Of a DNA stretch of 64,000 nucleotides, positions 33,308 through 41,519 are shown piece by piece (position 1 is the first letter of the stretch; each line of letters starts with the position of its first letter). This stretch comes from Paenibacillus sp. S150 (lineage in GTDB: Bacteria; Bacillota; Bacilli; Paenibacillales; Paenibacillaceae): assembly GCF_019352175.1 (NCBI RefSeq), contig NZ_JACBYI010000021.1:1-64000 (forward strand). Reading direction: 5' to 3'. Below the pieces are notes generated by a model. It was not told where the DNA came from, made no database searches, and worked only from the letters and a program-made list of their open reading frames with translations. The position numbers and the translations under genes are program-made.

Positions 33308-35164
33308 TCAGGCTTCCCTGCCCTTCAACCGGTTAATTACATATTCCAGCTGCGCCCGGCTTTCGTAGTACCTTTGCTTCGGCAGAAGTGCTTCCAGACG
33401 GCTAAGGTAGCTTGCCGGAAAATGCAGCATTTGCTGGAACAGAGCATAATTAAATCTGTAGGGATTAAAGTATTTTTGATCCTCCATTACGGACATCAGC
33501 AGCTCCGTCAGCTCTCCGTCAGGCATCCCTGAACGCGCAAGCCCTATAAATAAATGCGCAATGAGTTCATCATCCCTCCGTTTATTTTTCGGTTCCTTCA
33601 GTTCACGCAGTTTAGCAAGCAGATACCGCCTTGCCGCCTCATGACCGGGCCGGGCAAAAGCGCATACCAGCTCCGGCGCATCCCGGTCAACGAACCAATC
33701 CAGCCAGCGGGGGTCCCAGTGGGCTTCTATTTTCTCCGGAGCGGGCATTCCCATTTCACGGTACTTCCGGTCCCTTTGCACATCCCATTCGGCATCGTAC
33801 CAGATTTCCTCCGTATCCACGACCTGCCGCCTGATTATGTCCAGCAGCATCTTCTGCCGCATTGCGGCCTCCTTGGTCACCGCCGCTTTCAGCCTGTTCC
33901 TCATTGTGCCGCCGAACCGCTTGTACAGCTCATCCGGGGGCAGCAGCTGCCGGGCTGCCGAGAAATAATGCCGCAAAAAATGGGAATCCAGCTGCTCCAG
34001 CTGCTCCAGCTCTTTAAAGGCCGGCATGGTAGCAGCCTTTTGCTTATACCCGGCTGCTTCATTGAGAAGCGACTTGAAGCCCAGGGAAGAAAAGAGGGCA
34101 TAGCCGCGGATTATATAGCTGTAGAGTTCATCAAGCTGCGGATTCTGCTGCCCGTGAAGCACGGTCGCAAAGTGGCGGAGGCTGGTCTCTGCCTGCTCTG
34201 CTGTCTTCTTGTCCGCCTTCTCCTGCGGAGCCTCCAGCAGCTCCTGCATATACAGCGCGGACAGCCTTGCGGCAAGCGCCGGAGAAGCGCCGGAGGCCAG
34301 CGCATCCGCAACCAGCTCACGGTCCTTCTTCCCGGCAAAGGCTTCATACAGCCGTTCCTCGCCCTGCGGCAATGCGCCCGCAGCCAGTGCCCTGTAAGCA
34401 GCTTCCCGGATCACTTTTCTCTTATCGGTTGTCCATTCCAGCAGCGCCGGAAGGTAGGCTTCATGACCGCCAAGGCATTCGATTGCAGCCGCACGGGTAT
34501 CGCCGCTGCCGTTTTCGGCCACCTTGAAAAGCTCCTCAAGCACTTCCGTTCCGCCTGCCCTGGCAATAACCTTCAGCTTGCGCACTTCGCTTTTGCCGCC
34601 CGCAGGATTGAGATTTTCAATCAGATAGCCGGCAATGGCGGGCCCATAGCCGGGCAGAATCTGCGTCATGGCAAAGTCGGCAATCTCCGAATACGGATCA
34701 TTTAAGGCCGCGATCGCCAGCGGAAGCAGACGGAGGTCCCGAAACAGGCCTTCCTTATAAGCTTCGGTTACAATTTCATATCTGCCGCTGCCCGTTGTGG
34801 TCAGGGCCTGCCGCACCACAGCGAGCTTCCGGTACGGCAGCCGGGTATCCAGGGGGAATTCCCGCGTCTTCACCTCGCCGGGAGTCCCGTCCGGCACAGT
34901 GGCCCCCTGAGTATACAGCACCGATTCCAGCAGCAGTGTAAGCTCCTGGAGCCGGACGGCGGGAGCGGCTCCCTGTCCGTTCTCCGGCTCCAGAAGAACG
35001 GCGATGCCTTCTCCCAGCCGTTTGAAGACAGCCGCCCGCTCTCCGAGCTGCTGAAATTGCGGAAGCAGCCGCTTCAGGCGGAAATCTCCGGCGGCCAGGT
35101 CGCTGCCGGCAATGTATAGTCTTCTGACCTCTTGATGAAGCTCTTGCAATAATGCTGTACTCAT
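33308..35164 (-). CDS. HEAT-repeat-like helical protein of MoxR operon
   Basis: This 618-residue, soluble, mostly alpha-helical protein has HEAT-like units in the first half (for example LLPLAIAALNDPYSEIADFA, then ALLEWTTDKRKVIREAAYRA). The C-terminal half has conserved-looking segments such as DAEWDVQRDRKYREMG and AHWDPRWLDWFVDRD that I cannot assign to a named family. There are no catalytic motifs, signal peptide or membrane helices. GGAGGACAGCC precedes the ATG. HEAT scaffolds usually hold protein partners, so it may be the scaffold of the MoxR-VWA complex; this is inference from the operon. Confidence 0.8.
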   Translation of the reverse strand: MSTALLQELHQEVRRLYIAGSDLAAGDFRLKRLLPQFQQLGERAAVFKRLGEGIAVLLEPENGQGAAPAVRLQELTLLLESVLYTQGATVPDGTPGEVKTREFPLDTRLPYRKLAVVRQALTTTGSGRYEIVTEAYKEGLFRDLRLLPLAIAALNDPYSEIADFAMTQILPGYGPAIAGYLIENLNPAGGKSEVRKLKVIARAGGTEVLEELFKVAENGSGDTRAAAIECLGGHEAYLPALLEWTTDKRKVIREAAYRALAAGALPQGEERLYEAFAGKKDRELVADALASGASPALAARLSALYMQELLEAPQEKADKKTAEQAETSLRHFATVLHGQQNPQLDELYSYIIRGYALFSSLGFKSLLNEAAGYKQKAATMPAFKELEQLEQLDSHFLRHYFSAARQLLPPDELYKRFGGTMRNRLKAAVTKEAAMRQKMLLDIIRRQVVDTEEIWYDAEWDVQRDRKYREMGMPAPEKIEAHWDPRWLDWFVDRDAPELVCAFARPGHEAARRYLLAKLRELKEPKNKRRDDELIAHLFIGLARSGMPDGELTELLMSVMEDQKYFNPYRFNYALFQQMLHFPASYLSRLEALLPKQRYYESRAQLEYVINRLKGREA

Positions 35165-35226
35165 AGGCTGTCCTCCTATAGGAATGTATAAGAACGGATA
35201 TGGAATTCACAGGTATGCCGGATATG

Positions 35227-36663
35227 CTAGTACAACAGCCGGGTAATCTCCCCGCCCTGAATCAGGGTCAGCGGCTGGGCAATCAGCCGCCCCTGATCCA
35301 GAAGATGCTCGAACATTACCAGAATGCAGCAATCCTTGAGGGCGGAAGCGGGCAGGAACGGGAGCAGCTCAAGCGTACCCTGGGGCAGAGAAGGAATATC
35401 CTCCATTACCAGCTGGCCTCCGGCTTCATCTGTGAGCGTATACTGGCCGCCCTCCGTCACCCCCACGCTGGCCGCATGCAGCAGCAGCACGGGATTTTTG
35501 TCGCTCAGCGGATGCTTCAACTGATTCTTCACCTTCTTGACAACCTCCGCATAAGAGCGGTGTGCGCCTGCCCGGACCCGCTCCATATCCTGCTCTCCGG
35601 CAGCTCTGGTCGTCATTTCTTCATAGCGCACCCTGGCATTCATATCCCCCGGATACTTGTACAGCAGCGGAATTTGCGCCAGCTCAAAGAAGCTGTCCTC
35701 CTCCCGCATCAGCTTCGCGGCCTTGTATGGACGGTAGTTCACCGTCCGGTGAATCTCCCCGCTGTCCGTCTCCAGCCAGTAGCCAAGGTCCACGAATTCC
35801 TGCCGGGCGGGATCATCGCAGCTGTAGAACGCGAGCTGCAGCAGCTCCACCGCTTCCTTCACCAGTCCGTACTCCTTCAGCTCGGACAGCTGCCAGGCAT
35901 GTCCCAGCCATTCATCGATCGTGGATTCATGATCGAGGGCAAGCTCCGGGTCCTCGGCCCTGGCGGCCAGATAGACCCGGCCTTTCTTGATAAATGCATG
36001 AAGCCGGGTCAGCTGCTCCATGGCATATGTATAGCTTTCTTCCCGGTCCTGCCCCTTGCCCAGCAGCAGCGCGAACCGGCGGAGCTGCGTCTGCGCACCC
36101 GATAAATAATAATTGCCAAGCTGCTTCACATGCTCCTGAACGGTTTTGACCGTTTTGCTGTCAATGGCCGACAACCCGCCGCGGATCAGTGACAGCACCA
36201 GCTTTTCCAGCAGATCAAGCCCTTCGAGCTGGGCATTGATTTTCTTTTTGAGCGCGGATTTGTTGACCTTCTTCGGCTTCACTGCACCTCCGGCGGCCTG
36301 CTTCGCCTTGTTCTCTTCGCGTTTATCCGCCTTCTCGCGTTTGGAGGCAACATCCTCCGGTACAGGAGCAGGGGTGAAGGCCTGGCCTTCCACGTAGGCA
36401 TAGAGAAGTCCCAAGGCGTGCTTGCAGGGGAACTGCCGGCTGGGACACGAGCAGCGGAAAACCGGACTATCCGTTGCAATAAAATCCACGGAGCACTCGT
36501 AAGGGGTCTTGCCGCTGCCGGCGCATTGCCCGAAGAGCAGCTCTCCATTCTCAGAGATGTGCAGCTGTATGAAGCTCTTCTTGCGCACGAGGCCCTGGCC
36601 ATTCTTGATGGCGGCGGCATTGGGGGCGAGCGAATCTACATAGGATGAGGTAAGTTCAGGCAA
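35227..36663 (-). CDS. SWIM zinc-finger protein of MoxR operon (YehQ-like)
   Basis: This is the first gene of the five-gene operon. The 478-residue product carries a SWIM zinc finger near residues 65-85: CSC-x6-C-x-H, seen as FRCSCPSRQFPCKHALGLL. A basic Lys-rich linker follows, then a long helical C-terminal region. SWIM fingers bind DNA or protein. The start is taken as TTG at 36663 because GGGAGGAAACCTGAT stands just before it; the longer frame to 36738 has an unlikely N-terminus. A 62-bp gap separates it from the HEAT-like gene. Confidence 0.87.
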   Translation of the reverse strand: MPELTSSYVDSLAPNAAAIKNGQGLVRKKSFIQLHISENGELLFGQCAGSGKTPYECSVDFIATDSPVFRCSCPSRQFPCKHALGLLYAYVEGQAFTPAPVPEDVASKREKADKREENKAKQAAGGAVKPKKVNKSALKKKINAQLEGLDLLEKLVLSLIRGGLSAIDSKTVKTVQEHVKQLGNYYLSGAQTQLRRFALLLGKGQDREESYTYAMEQLTRLHAFIKKGRVYLAARAEDPELALDHESTIDEWLGHAWQLSELKEYGLVKEAVELLQLAFYSCDDPARQEFVDLGYWLETDSGEIHRTVNYRPYKAAKLMREEDSFFELAQIPLLYKYPGDMNARVRYEEMTTRAAGEQDMERVRAGAHRSYAEVVKKVKNQLKHPLSDKNPVLLLHAASVGVTEGGQYTLTDEAGGQLVMEDIPSLPQGTLELLPFLPASALKDCCILVMFEHLLDQGRLIAQPLTLIQGGEITRLLY

Positions 36664-36890
36664 ATCAGGTTTCCTCCCGACTGGATGAAGTGGCAAATCA
36701 GCTGAAATGACAATGCAGAATGAACACATGTATGTCATTACCCAAAATCAAACATAAGATCACATGAAGTCCCCTGTCCAATCAGCACATTTCCGGGGCA
36801 GCCCTCTTTTCAGGCTTAAACATCCCCGCAACGCAAACAGAAACGGACACCTTCCTTTTTTAAGGTCGGCATCCGTTTCTGCGGGAAAAA
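36664..36890 (-). other. Region between decayed GDPD gene and SWIM operon
   Basis: This holds the presumed upstream region of the SWIM operon. No convincing -35/-10 pair was found. Near the far end is a hairpin, AGAAACGGA with TCCGTTTCT (about 36838-36880), that would lie just after the decayed GDPD gene as a possible terminator. Confidence 0.4.
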
Positions 36891-37349
36891 CTATTCGATT
36901 AGATCAATTGTATTGGTCCGGACATAGCCGGTATAGCGGTATGGAATTATGCCAGGACTCTCCTTGGTATCAAAGCCCTCCAACCCTTCTCCGTCTCCGG
37001 CAACCAATACAACGCGGGTGTTCACCGACTTCATGCGTTCAATGAATTTGTGGGGCCAGCCCCAAAGGAGCCTGGCATATCTCTGCGGAAGATGTAATTC
37101 CATATTGTGCAGATCTTTTGGAATATAACCTGTAAATCCGAGCAGCTCATATTGAAGCAAGCCGATTTCATCAAAGCCAGCGATAAAAGACGCAAGCTGT
37201 CACTTTGGCCTCTCAAATATTTTATACCTGCTTCATCTCCATACACCGTTATCTGGGCTAACTCCATAGGCTTTAAGATTGCCATCTTTAACGTGAATCA
37301 GCAATTCCTTATCCGTAAAGGCAACAAAAACTTCGTCTATCCTAAGCAT
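36891..37349 (-). pseudogene. Decayed glycerophosphodiester phosphodiesterase-like gene
   Basis: The C-terminal part is readable in one minus-strand frame: QYELLGFTGYIPKDLHN, then RYARLLWGWPHKFIERM, then TGYVRTNTIDLIE up to the stop. This matches the end of GDPD-family proteins (the WGWP..F..RM and final WTNRID block). Upstream, ITVYGDEAGIKYLRGQSDSL continues in a different frame, and a further block (MLRIDEVFVAFTDKELLIHV, starting 37349 with a good GAGAAGGGA site) is in yet another. At least two frameshifts and a missing N-terminus indicate a pseudogene. Repeat copy 2 begins immediately upstream, at about 37383, where the lost 5' part would have been. Confidence 0.65.
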
Positions 37350-37903
37350 AAGCAGAGTTCCCTTCTCTCTAAAAGGAAAAATCAATCCGTTTCGCCCCCT
37401 TGCAGAGGAATACGCCTAAATTAAGATGAACTTGAAACATTCTTTCAAAGGGCAGCCATTTTAGTGGTAAAAAGTAACACTAAGGTAGCGCATTCGGATA
37501 TTGGATCATCCCTAGTGGGAAAAAGTACAACTAAGGTAGCGCATTCGGATTCCGATTCATCCCTAGTGGGAAAAAGTACACCTAATCCGGCTGAAATCAG
37601 CCGTATGAGGGGAGATGGTCTCCATTAAGTGTACAAATTCCCACTAAATCCTGTTAAAGCCAAAATTCCAGCCCATTAGTGTTACTTTTTCCACTTCGCT
37701 TCAACTTCGCTTCAGTCCCCTATGAATCTCTCCCTTGCGTTCCATCCGCTTGTTTCAGGTTCTCCGGTTCAATTCAGGATAAATTAAGTTTCTTTATTGT
37801 GTTTTTTAAAGATGACACAACCGCCTCCCGCTTAAACAGCGGAGCGGACGGACCCGCGGAACAGCGGCCGCGGCCGCCTGGGTCTCCGGATTTTCACCGC
37901 TAA

Positions 37904-38002
37904 GAGACTGCGACGAAATAAAGTACCGCTACATTGTTGACAAAACTCCCAAAACCGTGGAGATTTTGTCAACAAAAGCGGGTACTCATTTCCTCGCAGC
38001 TC
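37904..38002. mobile_element. 99-bp palindromic MITE-like insertion with CTAA duplication
   Basis: Copies 1 and 3 read CACCGCTAAGGGGAATG across this point. Copy 2 has a 99-bp insert bounded by CTAA on both sides (37900-37903 and 38003-38006). The insert is an imperfect full-length inverted repeat: GAGACTGCGACGAAAT at the left matches the reverse complement of ATTTCCTCGCAGCTC at the right. Inner arms (TTGTTGACAAAA and TTTTGTCAACAA) also pair. It has no coding capacity and fits a non-autonomous mobile element. Confidence 0.8.
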
Positions 38003-38171
38003 CTAAGGGGAATGAAATAAATCTGGAGAGCACTGCGACCCGGACAACGCTCCGTTCGCGGAGCGCCCACTCCAAAAGCCTGAGTCTATCCTGCGCAAAA
38101 TAACCCCACAAAGCGGGGCCATGGCTTCGATGATGACTCAGGTACTTTGCGGGAACCCCAAAACATATAAA

Positions 38172-38324
38172 CCTGAATTTCGAAAGTAAGCATCTACAAA
38201 TCATCTAAAAGGCTCTACACGAAGGGAGTTTTTGTGAAAACAACTTGCACCAAATGGGTGAAGGAAAAAGAGGGTTTATCCCTTGTCCTATCTGGACTTG
38301 TTCAATTCACTTTCGAAATTCAGG
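38172..38324. mobile_element. 153-bp MITE-like insertion with 16-bp perfect terminal inverted repeats
   Basis: CCTGAATTTCGAAAGT (38172-38187) and its exact reverse complement (38309-38324) bound the element. ATAAA flanks it on both sides (38167-38171 and 38325-38329). Repeat copy 1 shows the unoccupied site as CATATAAATTCT (single ATAAA at 643-647). The interior has no open frame of note. The structure is that of a transposase-dependent miniature element. Confidence 0.87.
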
Positions 38325-38341
38325 ATAAATTCTGATCTTTC

Positions 38342-38369
38342 AAAAAAGGACTCTCAGAGTCCCTTTTAA
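38342..38369 (-). terminator. Terminator of desKR
   Basis: On the minus strand AAGGGACTC pairs with GAGTCCTT around a 3-base loop, followed by TTTT. It lies about 75 bp after the desR stop. Confidence 0.85.
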
Positions 38370-38444
38370 CCTGTATTCAGCTGAGCTGCACGCCAGTCTC
38401 CTGCGTCTTCAGCCGATGGCCGCAATTCTTATTGCTCAAACAGC

Positions 38445-39047
38445 CTATTTAAACCAGCCTTTTTCCTTGAATCTGGTTATGGCTTCAATCCGGTTCCCCA
38501 CATCCAGCTTGTCGAGAATCACCGAGATGTAATTGCGCACGGTTCCGGTTGTGATGTAGAGCTGGCTGGCGATCTCCTTCGTATTTTTACCGTCGGCGAT
38601 CAGTCCCAGCACCTCCTTCTCCCGCTGGGTCAGGGGATTGGCTTCACTGCTGTAAGCCTCATCCATGAGCTCGGGAGCATACATCCGCTTGCCGGCCATC
38701 ACATTGCGGATCGACAGCGCAAGCTCCTCGCTCGGGCTGTCTTTGAGCAGATAGGCATCGACCCCGGCTTTGACGGCACGCTCGAAATACCCCGCCCGCG
38801 CAAAGGTGGTCAGAATCATAATTCTGCAGCCGGAATCCTTCAGCGCTTCCGCCGCATCAAGGCCGCTCATGGCCGGCATTTCAATATCCATGATGCATAT
38901 ATCCGGCCGGTGCAGCTGCACCAGCTTGACAGCCTCTTCGCCGTTGGCCGCCCGGCCCACCACCTTCATGTCATCCTCCAGGTCGAGCAGTGAAGCAAGC
39001 GCCCCCAGCAGCATGCGCTGATCTTCAGCGATTACAATTTTGATCAT
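38445..39047 (-). CDS. desR: Response regulator DesR (NarL/LuxR type)
   Basis: This is the DNA-binding partner of DesK. The 200-residue product has a receiver domain (acidic EDQ near residue 9, phospho-Asp in CIMDIEMPAMSG, Thr in ILTTFARAG, Lys in LLKDSPSEE) and a LuxR-type helix-turn-helix (LTQREKEVLGLIADGKNTKE). Start and DesK stop overlap (ATGA). In Bacillus, phosphorylated DesR activates the desaturase gene when membrane lipids become too ordered. The gene order des, desK, desR is the same here. Confidence 0.93.
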   Translation of the reverse strand: MIKIVIAEDQRMLLGALASLLDLEDDMKVVGRAANGEEAVKLVQLHRPDICIMDIEMPAMSGLDAAEALKDSGCRIMILTTFARAGYFERAVKAGVDAYLLKDSPSEELALSIRNVMAGKRMYAPELMDEAYSSEANPLTQREKEVLGLIADGKNTKEIASQLYITTGTVRNYISVILDKLDVGNRIEAITRFKEKGWFK

Positions 39048-40189
39048 AGCCCCTTTACCTCCAGTTCCGGCTGCTTAAAAACATTCGGCACCTTAATCAC
39101 AATAGTTGTTCCGTTATCTTGCAATACATCCATAGATCCGTTCACAAATTCAAGCCGCTCCCTCATTCCCTGCAGCCCGTGGCCTTTGTCATACAGGTTG
39201 ATCCCCCGGGTTCCGCCGCCGTTATCCCTCACCTTGATCAGCAGCTCCGTCCGCGACGGCTCAATCAGCACCTCGCAGAGCGCCGCTCCGCTGTGCTTCA
39301 CCACATTCGTTACGGCCTCCTTCAGACACATGCTCAGCACATTCTCCGTAATCAGAGAGGTATTGGCGAGCCTCGGGCTGCCTTCGAGCTTGAACTCAAT
39401 CTCCGCCGCCTGCAGGAGCTGCCTGATTCGTATCAGCTCATCCTCCAGTCGGATTCCGCGCATTTCCGTAACCATCTCCCGGACCTCCTTGAGCGCGCTT
39501 CTGGCGGTTTGGCGGACATCGTTCATTTCAACAACGGCTTGCGCCGGGTTTTTGTTGATTAATTTGCCGGCCAGATCGCTTTTGAGGCCGATCAGCGAAA
39601 GCTTCTGTCCAAGCGTATCGTGAAGATCGCGGGCGATCCGCTGGCGCTCCTCCATTTTGACCAATTCTGAGATCCGTTTGTTGGCATCCTCCAGCTGGCC
39701 CTGCAGTTTATCCTGATTGTTGCGGTTATAGGTCGTTGCAGGCAGCAGCACCACGGCAATCATGCTCACCAGCACGAACGGAAGCTGTGAAATGAACACG
39801 GGATTGCGCGAAATCAGCTCATAATTGATCGCCACGATCGTCGTCAGCAGATGAATCGAATACAGGACGAAGAAGCCCGCCCTTTTCTGGATATTCCCGA
39901 TAAAAAAAGCTATAAACAACGCAAAATACATATATCCGAACAGCAGGGTCATCGTGATCGAGACGAGAATCTGCACACTGGTCCAGAAGTAGACCACCCA
40001 TCCTTTGGATTTGAAGGCGAGGACATAGCAGGCAAAAAACACCGCGATCATCACGATTCCATAGACCCACTGGTTTTGGTTCACGGAGGCGGAGCGGAAG
40101 ATGAAATAGAACGGAAGAATATAAAAAACGACCCACACATATGGGCTGAGACCCGTACTTTTGTGAAAAATATGATGCCACTTCTGCAT
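39044..40189 (-). CDS. desK: Sensor histidine kinase DesK (membrane-fluidity thermosensor)
   Basis: This 381-residue membrane kinase has about five transmembrane helices in the first 150 residues. A coiled-coil region ERQRIARDLHDTLGQKLSLI holds the phospho-accepting His, as in Bacillus DesK, and a HATPase domain has EAVTNVVKHS and GHGLQGMRERLEF. The N-terminus (HKSTGLSPYVWVVFYILPFYFIF) closely follows the DesK pattern, whose first helix measures membrane thickness. The ATG at 40189 follows AAAGGATGG. A terminator separates it from des, so the kinase operon has its own promoter. Confidence 0.93.
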   Translation of the reverse strand: MQKWHHIFHKSTGLSPYVWVVFYILPFYFIFRSASVNQNQWVYGIVMIAVFFACYVLAFKSKGWVVYFWTSVQILVSITMTLLFGYMYFALFIAFFIGNIQKRAGFFVLYSIHLLTTIVAINYELISRNPVFISQLPFVLVSMIAVVLLPATTYNRNNQDKLQGQLEDANKRISELVKMEERQRIARDLHDTLGQKLSLIGLKSDLAGKLINKNPAQAVVEMNDVRQTARSALKEVREMVTEMRGIRLEDELIRIRQLLQAAEIEFKLEGSPRLANTSLITENVLSMCLKEAVTNVVKHSGAALCEVLIEPSRTELLIKVRDNGGGTRGINLYDKGHGLQGMRERLEFVNGSMDVLQDNGTTIVIKVPNVFKQPELEVKGL

Positions 40190-40264
40190 GTCAGCCATCC
40201 TTTGTGCCAGCAAGATTGTACCCCCATTTTAGCATATACACTGCCTTATCCCGCAATACGCCTG

Positions 40265-40303
40265 CAAAAAAAAGAGAACGGGCAGTACCGGATCGGCGTT
40301 CTC
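40265..40303 (-). terminator. Terminator of des
   Basis: On the minus strand GAGAACG pairs with CGTTCTC around a loop of about 16 bases, followed by eight or more T. It lies between des and desK. Confidence 0.85.
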
Positions 40304-40330
40304 CGGCAGCTCTTTCTCCTCCTGATGCAT

Positions 40331-41395
40331 TTATTCGCCCTGGAATCCGGGTTTGATTCCCTTTAGAACTTCCTGCGCCGGAACCGGCTTCTTCATTCTG
40401 CTTTTTATCTCCTTGAAGCCTACAAAACCTTTATTCTCTTCATCCCACAGGCGGAAATGCAGCGCCTTCAGGCTCGTTCCAATCGTAATGGTGGTTGCAT
40501 GCTGCAGCGGCTCCGATGCATTGTGTGCCCGCTCCAGATTGTAATTCGGCACCTTTGGACTCAAATGATGCACATGGTGGAAGCCGATGTTGCCGGTAAT
40601 CCACTGCAGCAGCTTCGGCAGCTTGTAATACGAGCTTCCTTCCACTGCAGCCGAGACGTAGCTCCATTCCTCTTCATGCTCGAAGTAGGAATCCTCAAAT
40701 TGATGCTGCACATAGAACAGCCAGATGCCAAGGAAGCCGGAGACGAAGACGACAGGCAGCTGCACCAAGAGAAAAGCCTGCCAGCCCATAGCCCAGATCA
40801 AACCGCCGTAAAGCGCGGCAATCGAGACATTGGTCACATAGGTGTTCATCCGTTCCTTGCGTCTTGCGCCTTTGGCATTGAAGCGGTATTGAATGAGGAA
40901 GACAGCGACCGGTCCGACCACGAACATGATCAGCGGATTGCGGTAGATCCGGTAATATAAGCGTTTCAAGGGCTTCGCAGCCATATATTCCTCTACGGTC
41001 ATGATCCAGATATCGCCGATTCCCCGTTTGTCGAGATTGCTGCTTCCGGCATGGTGGATGGAATGGCTGTGCTTCCACTGGCGGTAAGGGACAAGCGTCA
41101 GCACACCTGTAATGGTGCCGAGGATATCGTTGGCTTTGCGGTTTTTGAAGAACGATCCATGACAGCAGTCATGAAAAATAATAAAGGTCCGGATCACAAA
41201 CCCCGCCGCCGGAATAGCGAACAGAAGCGTAAGCCCGTAGGATACCGGCAGACTGAAGTAAGCGGCAGTCCATAAAAGCACCAGCGGAACGAGTGTATTG
41301 ATTAATTGTCTGATGCTGGCATTGCGGTTGTTTTTTTCAAAGGGAGCCATGCTTTTTTTCAGGCTGGAGAGCTGGGATGTCTGGTTCGTAGTCAT
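40331..41395 (-). CDS. des: Membrane acyl-lipid fatty acid desaturase
   Basis: This is a membrane di-iron desaturase that introduces a double bond into phospholipid acyl chains on cold shock. The 354-residue product contains three histidine boxes: HDCCHGSFF (about 76-80), HSHSIHHAGSS (about 110-116) and HHVHHLSP (about 278-282), with four or more transmembrane helices between. GAGGAGGAAACGACC precedes the ATG at 41395. The desK-desR pair follows on the same strand. A perfect palindrome upstream is a candidate DesR site. Confidence 0.94.
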   Translation of the reverse strand: MTTNQTSQLSSLKKSMAPFEKNNRNASIRQLINTLVPLVLLWTAAYFSLPVSYGLTLLFAIPAAGFVIRTFIIFHDCCHGSFFKNRKANDILGTITGVLTLVPYRQWKHSHSIHHAGSSNLDKRGIGDIWIMTVEEYMAAKPLKRLYYRIYRNPLIMFVVGPVAVFLIQYRFNAKGARRKERMNTYVTNVSIAALYGGLIWAMGWQAFLLVQLPVVFVSGFLGIWLFYVQHQFEDSYFEHEEEWSYVSAAVEGSSYYKLPKLLQWITGNIGFHHVHHLSPKVPNYNLERAHNASEPLQHATTITIGTSLKALHFRLWDEENKGFVGFKEIKSRMKKPVPAQEVLKGIKPGFQGE

Positions 41396-41451
41396 CTTGG
41401 TCGTTTCCTCCTCGGATGCAGTCCGGTTTGCGGATACATTCATCTATCTTC

Positions 41452-41519
41452 ATTATAAAGAAGGAAGTGTCACCCCAGGAAGACATAAACATCAAGGAGG
41501 CAGTATGACATATGTCATA
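41452..41519 (-). promoter_or_regulatory. des promoter -10 and candidate DesR palindrome
   Basis: On the minus strand TATAAT (41452-41457) lies about 55 bp before the des start without a good -35 box, as expected for an activator-dependent promoter. TATGACATATGTCATA (41504-41519), a perfect 16-bp palindrome, is centred about 65 bp upstream of the predicted transcription start. Confidence 0.6.

Larger units (their letters stand above)
37383..38340 (+). repeat. Dispersed intergenic repeat, copy 2 (with two nested insertions)
   Basis: This is the longest copy. The left block (CCGTTTCGCCCCCTTGCAG, then GCCTAAATTAAGATGAAC) matches copy 3. Two near-identical tandem units of about 55 bp, each with AGTGGGAAAAAGTAC and GTAGCGCATTCGGAT, occupy 37459-37570. 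The inverted form ATTAGTGTTACTTTTTCCACTT-like sits at about 37675. The GC-rich core is at about 37825-37905, and the hairpin CGCTCCG-TTCG-CGGAGCG is at 38048-38065. Two inserts, at 37904-38002 and 38172-38324, are absent from copies 1 and/or 3. The surrounding 1.1 kb contains no gene. Confidence 0.88.

Noticed and set aside
37459..37600. Short tandem units considered as a CRISPR array
   Set aside because: Only two or three imperfect units of about 55 bp, with conserved rather than variable spacers, and no cas genes nearby.
38172..38324. Considered as a riboswitch or attenuator for desR
   Set aside because: It is bounded by perfect terminal inverted repeats and a direct duplication, and repeat copy 1 shows the empty site, so insertion is the better explanation; it also lies downstream of desR.
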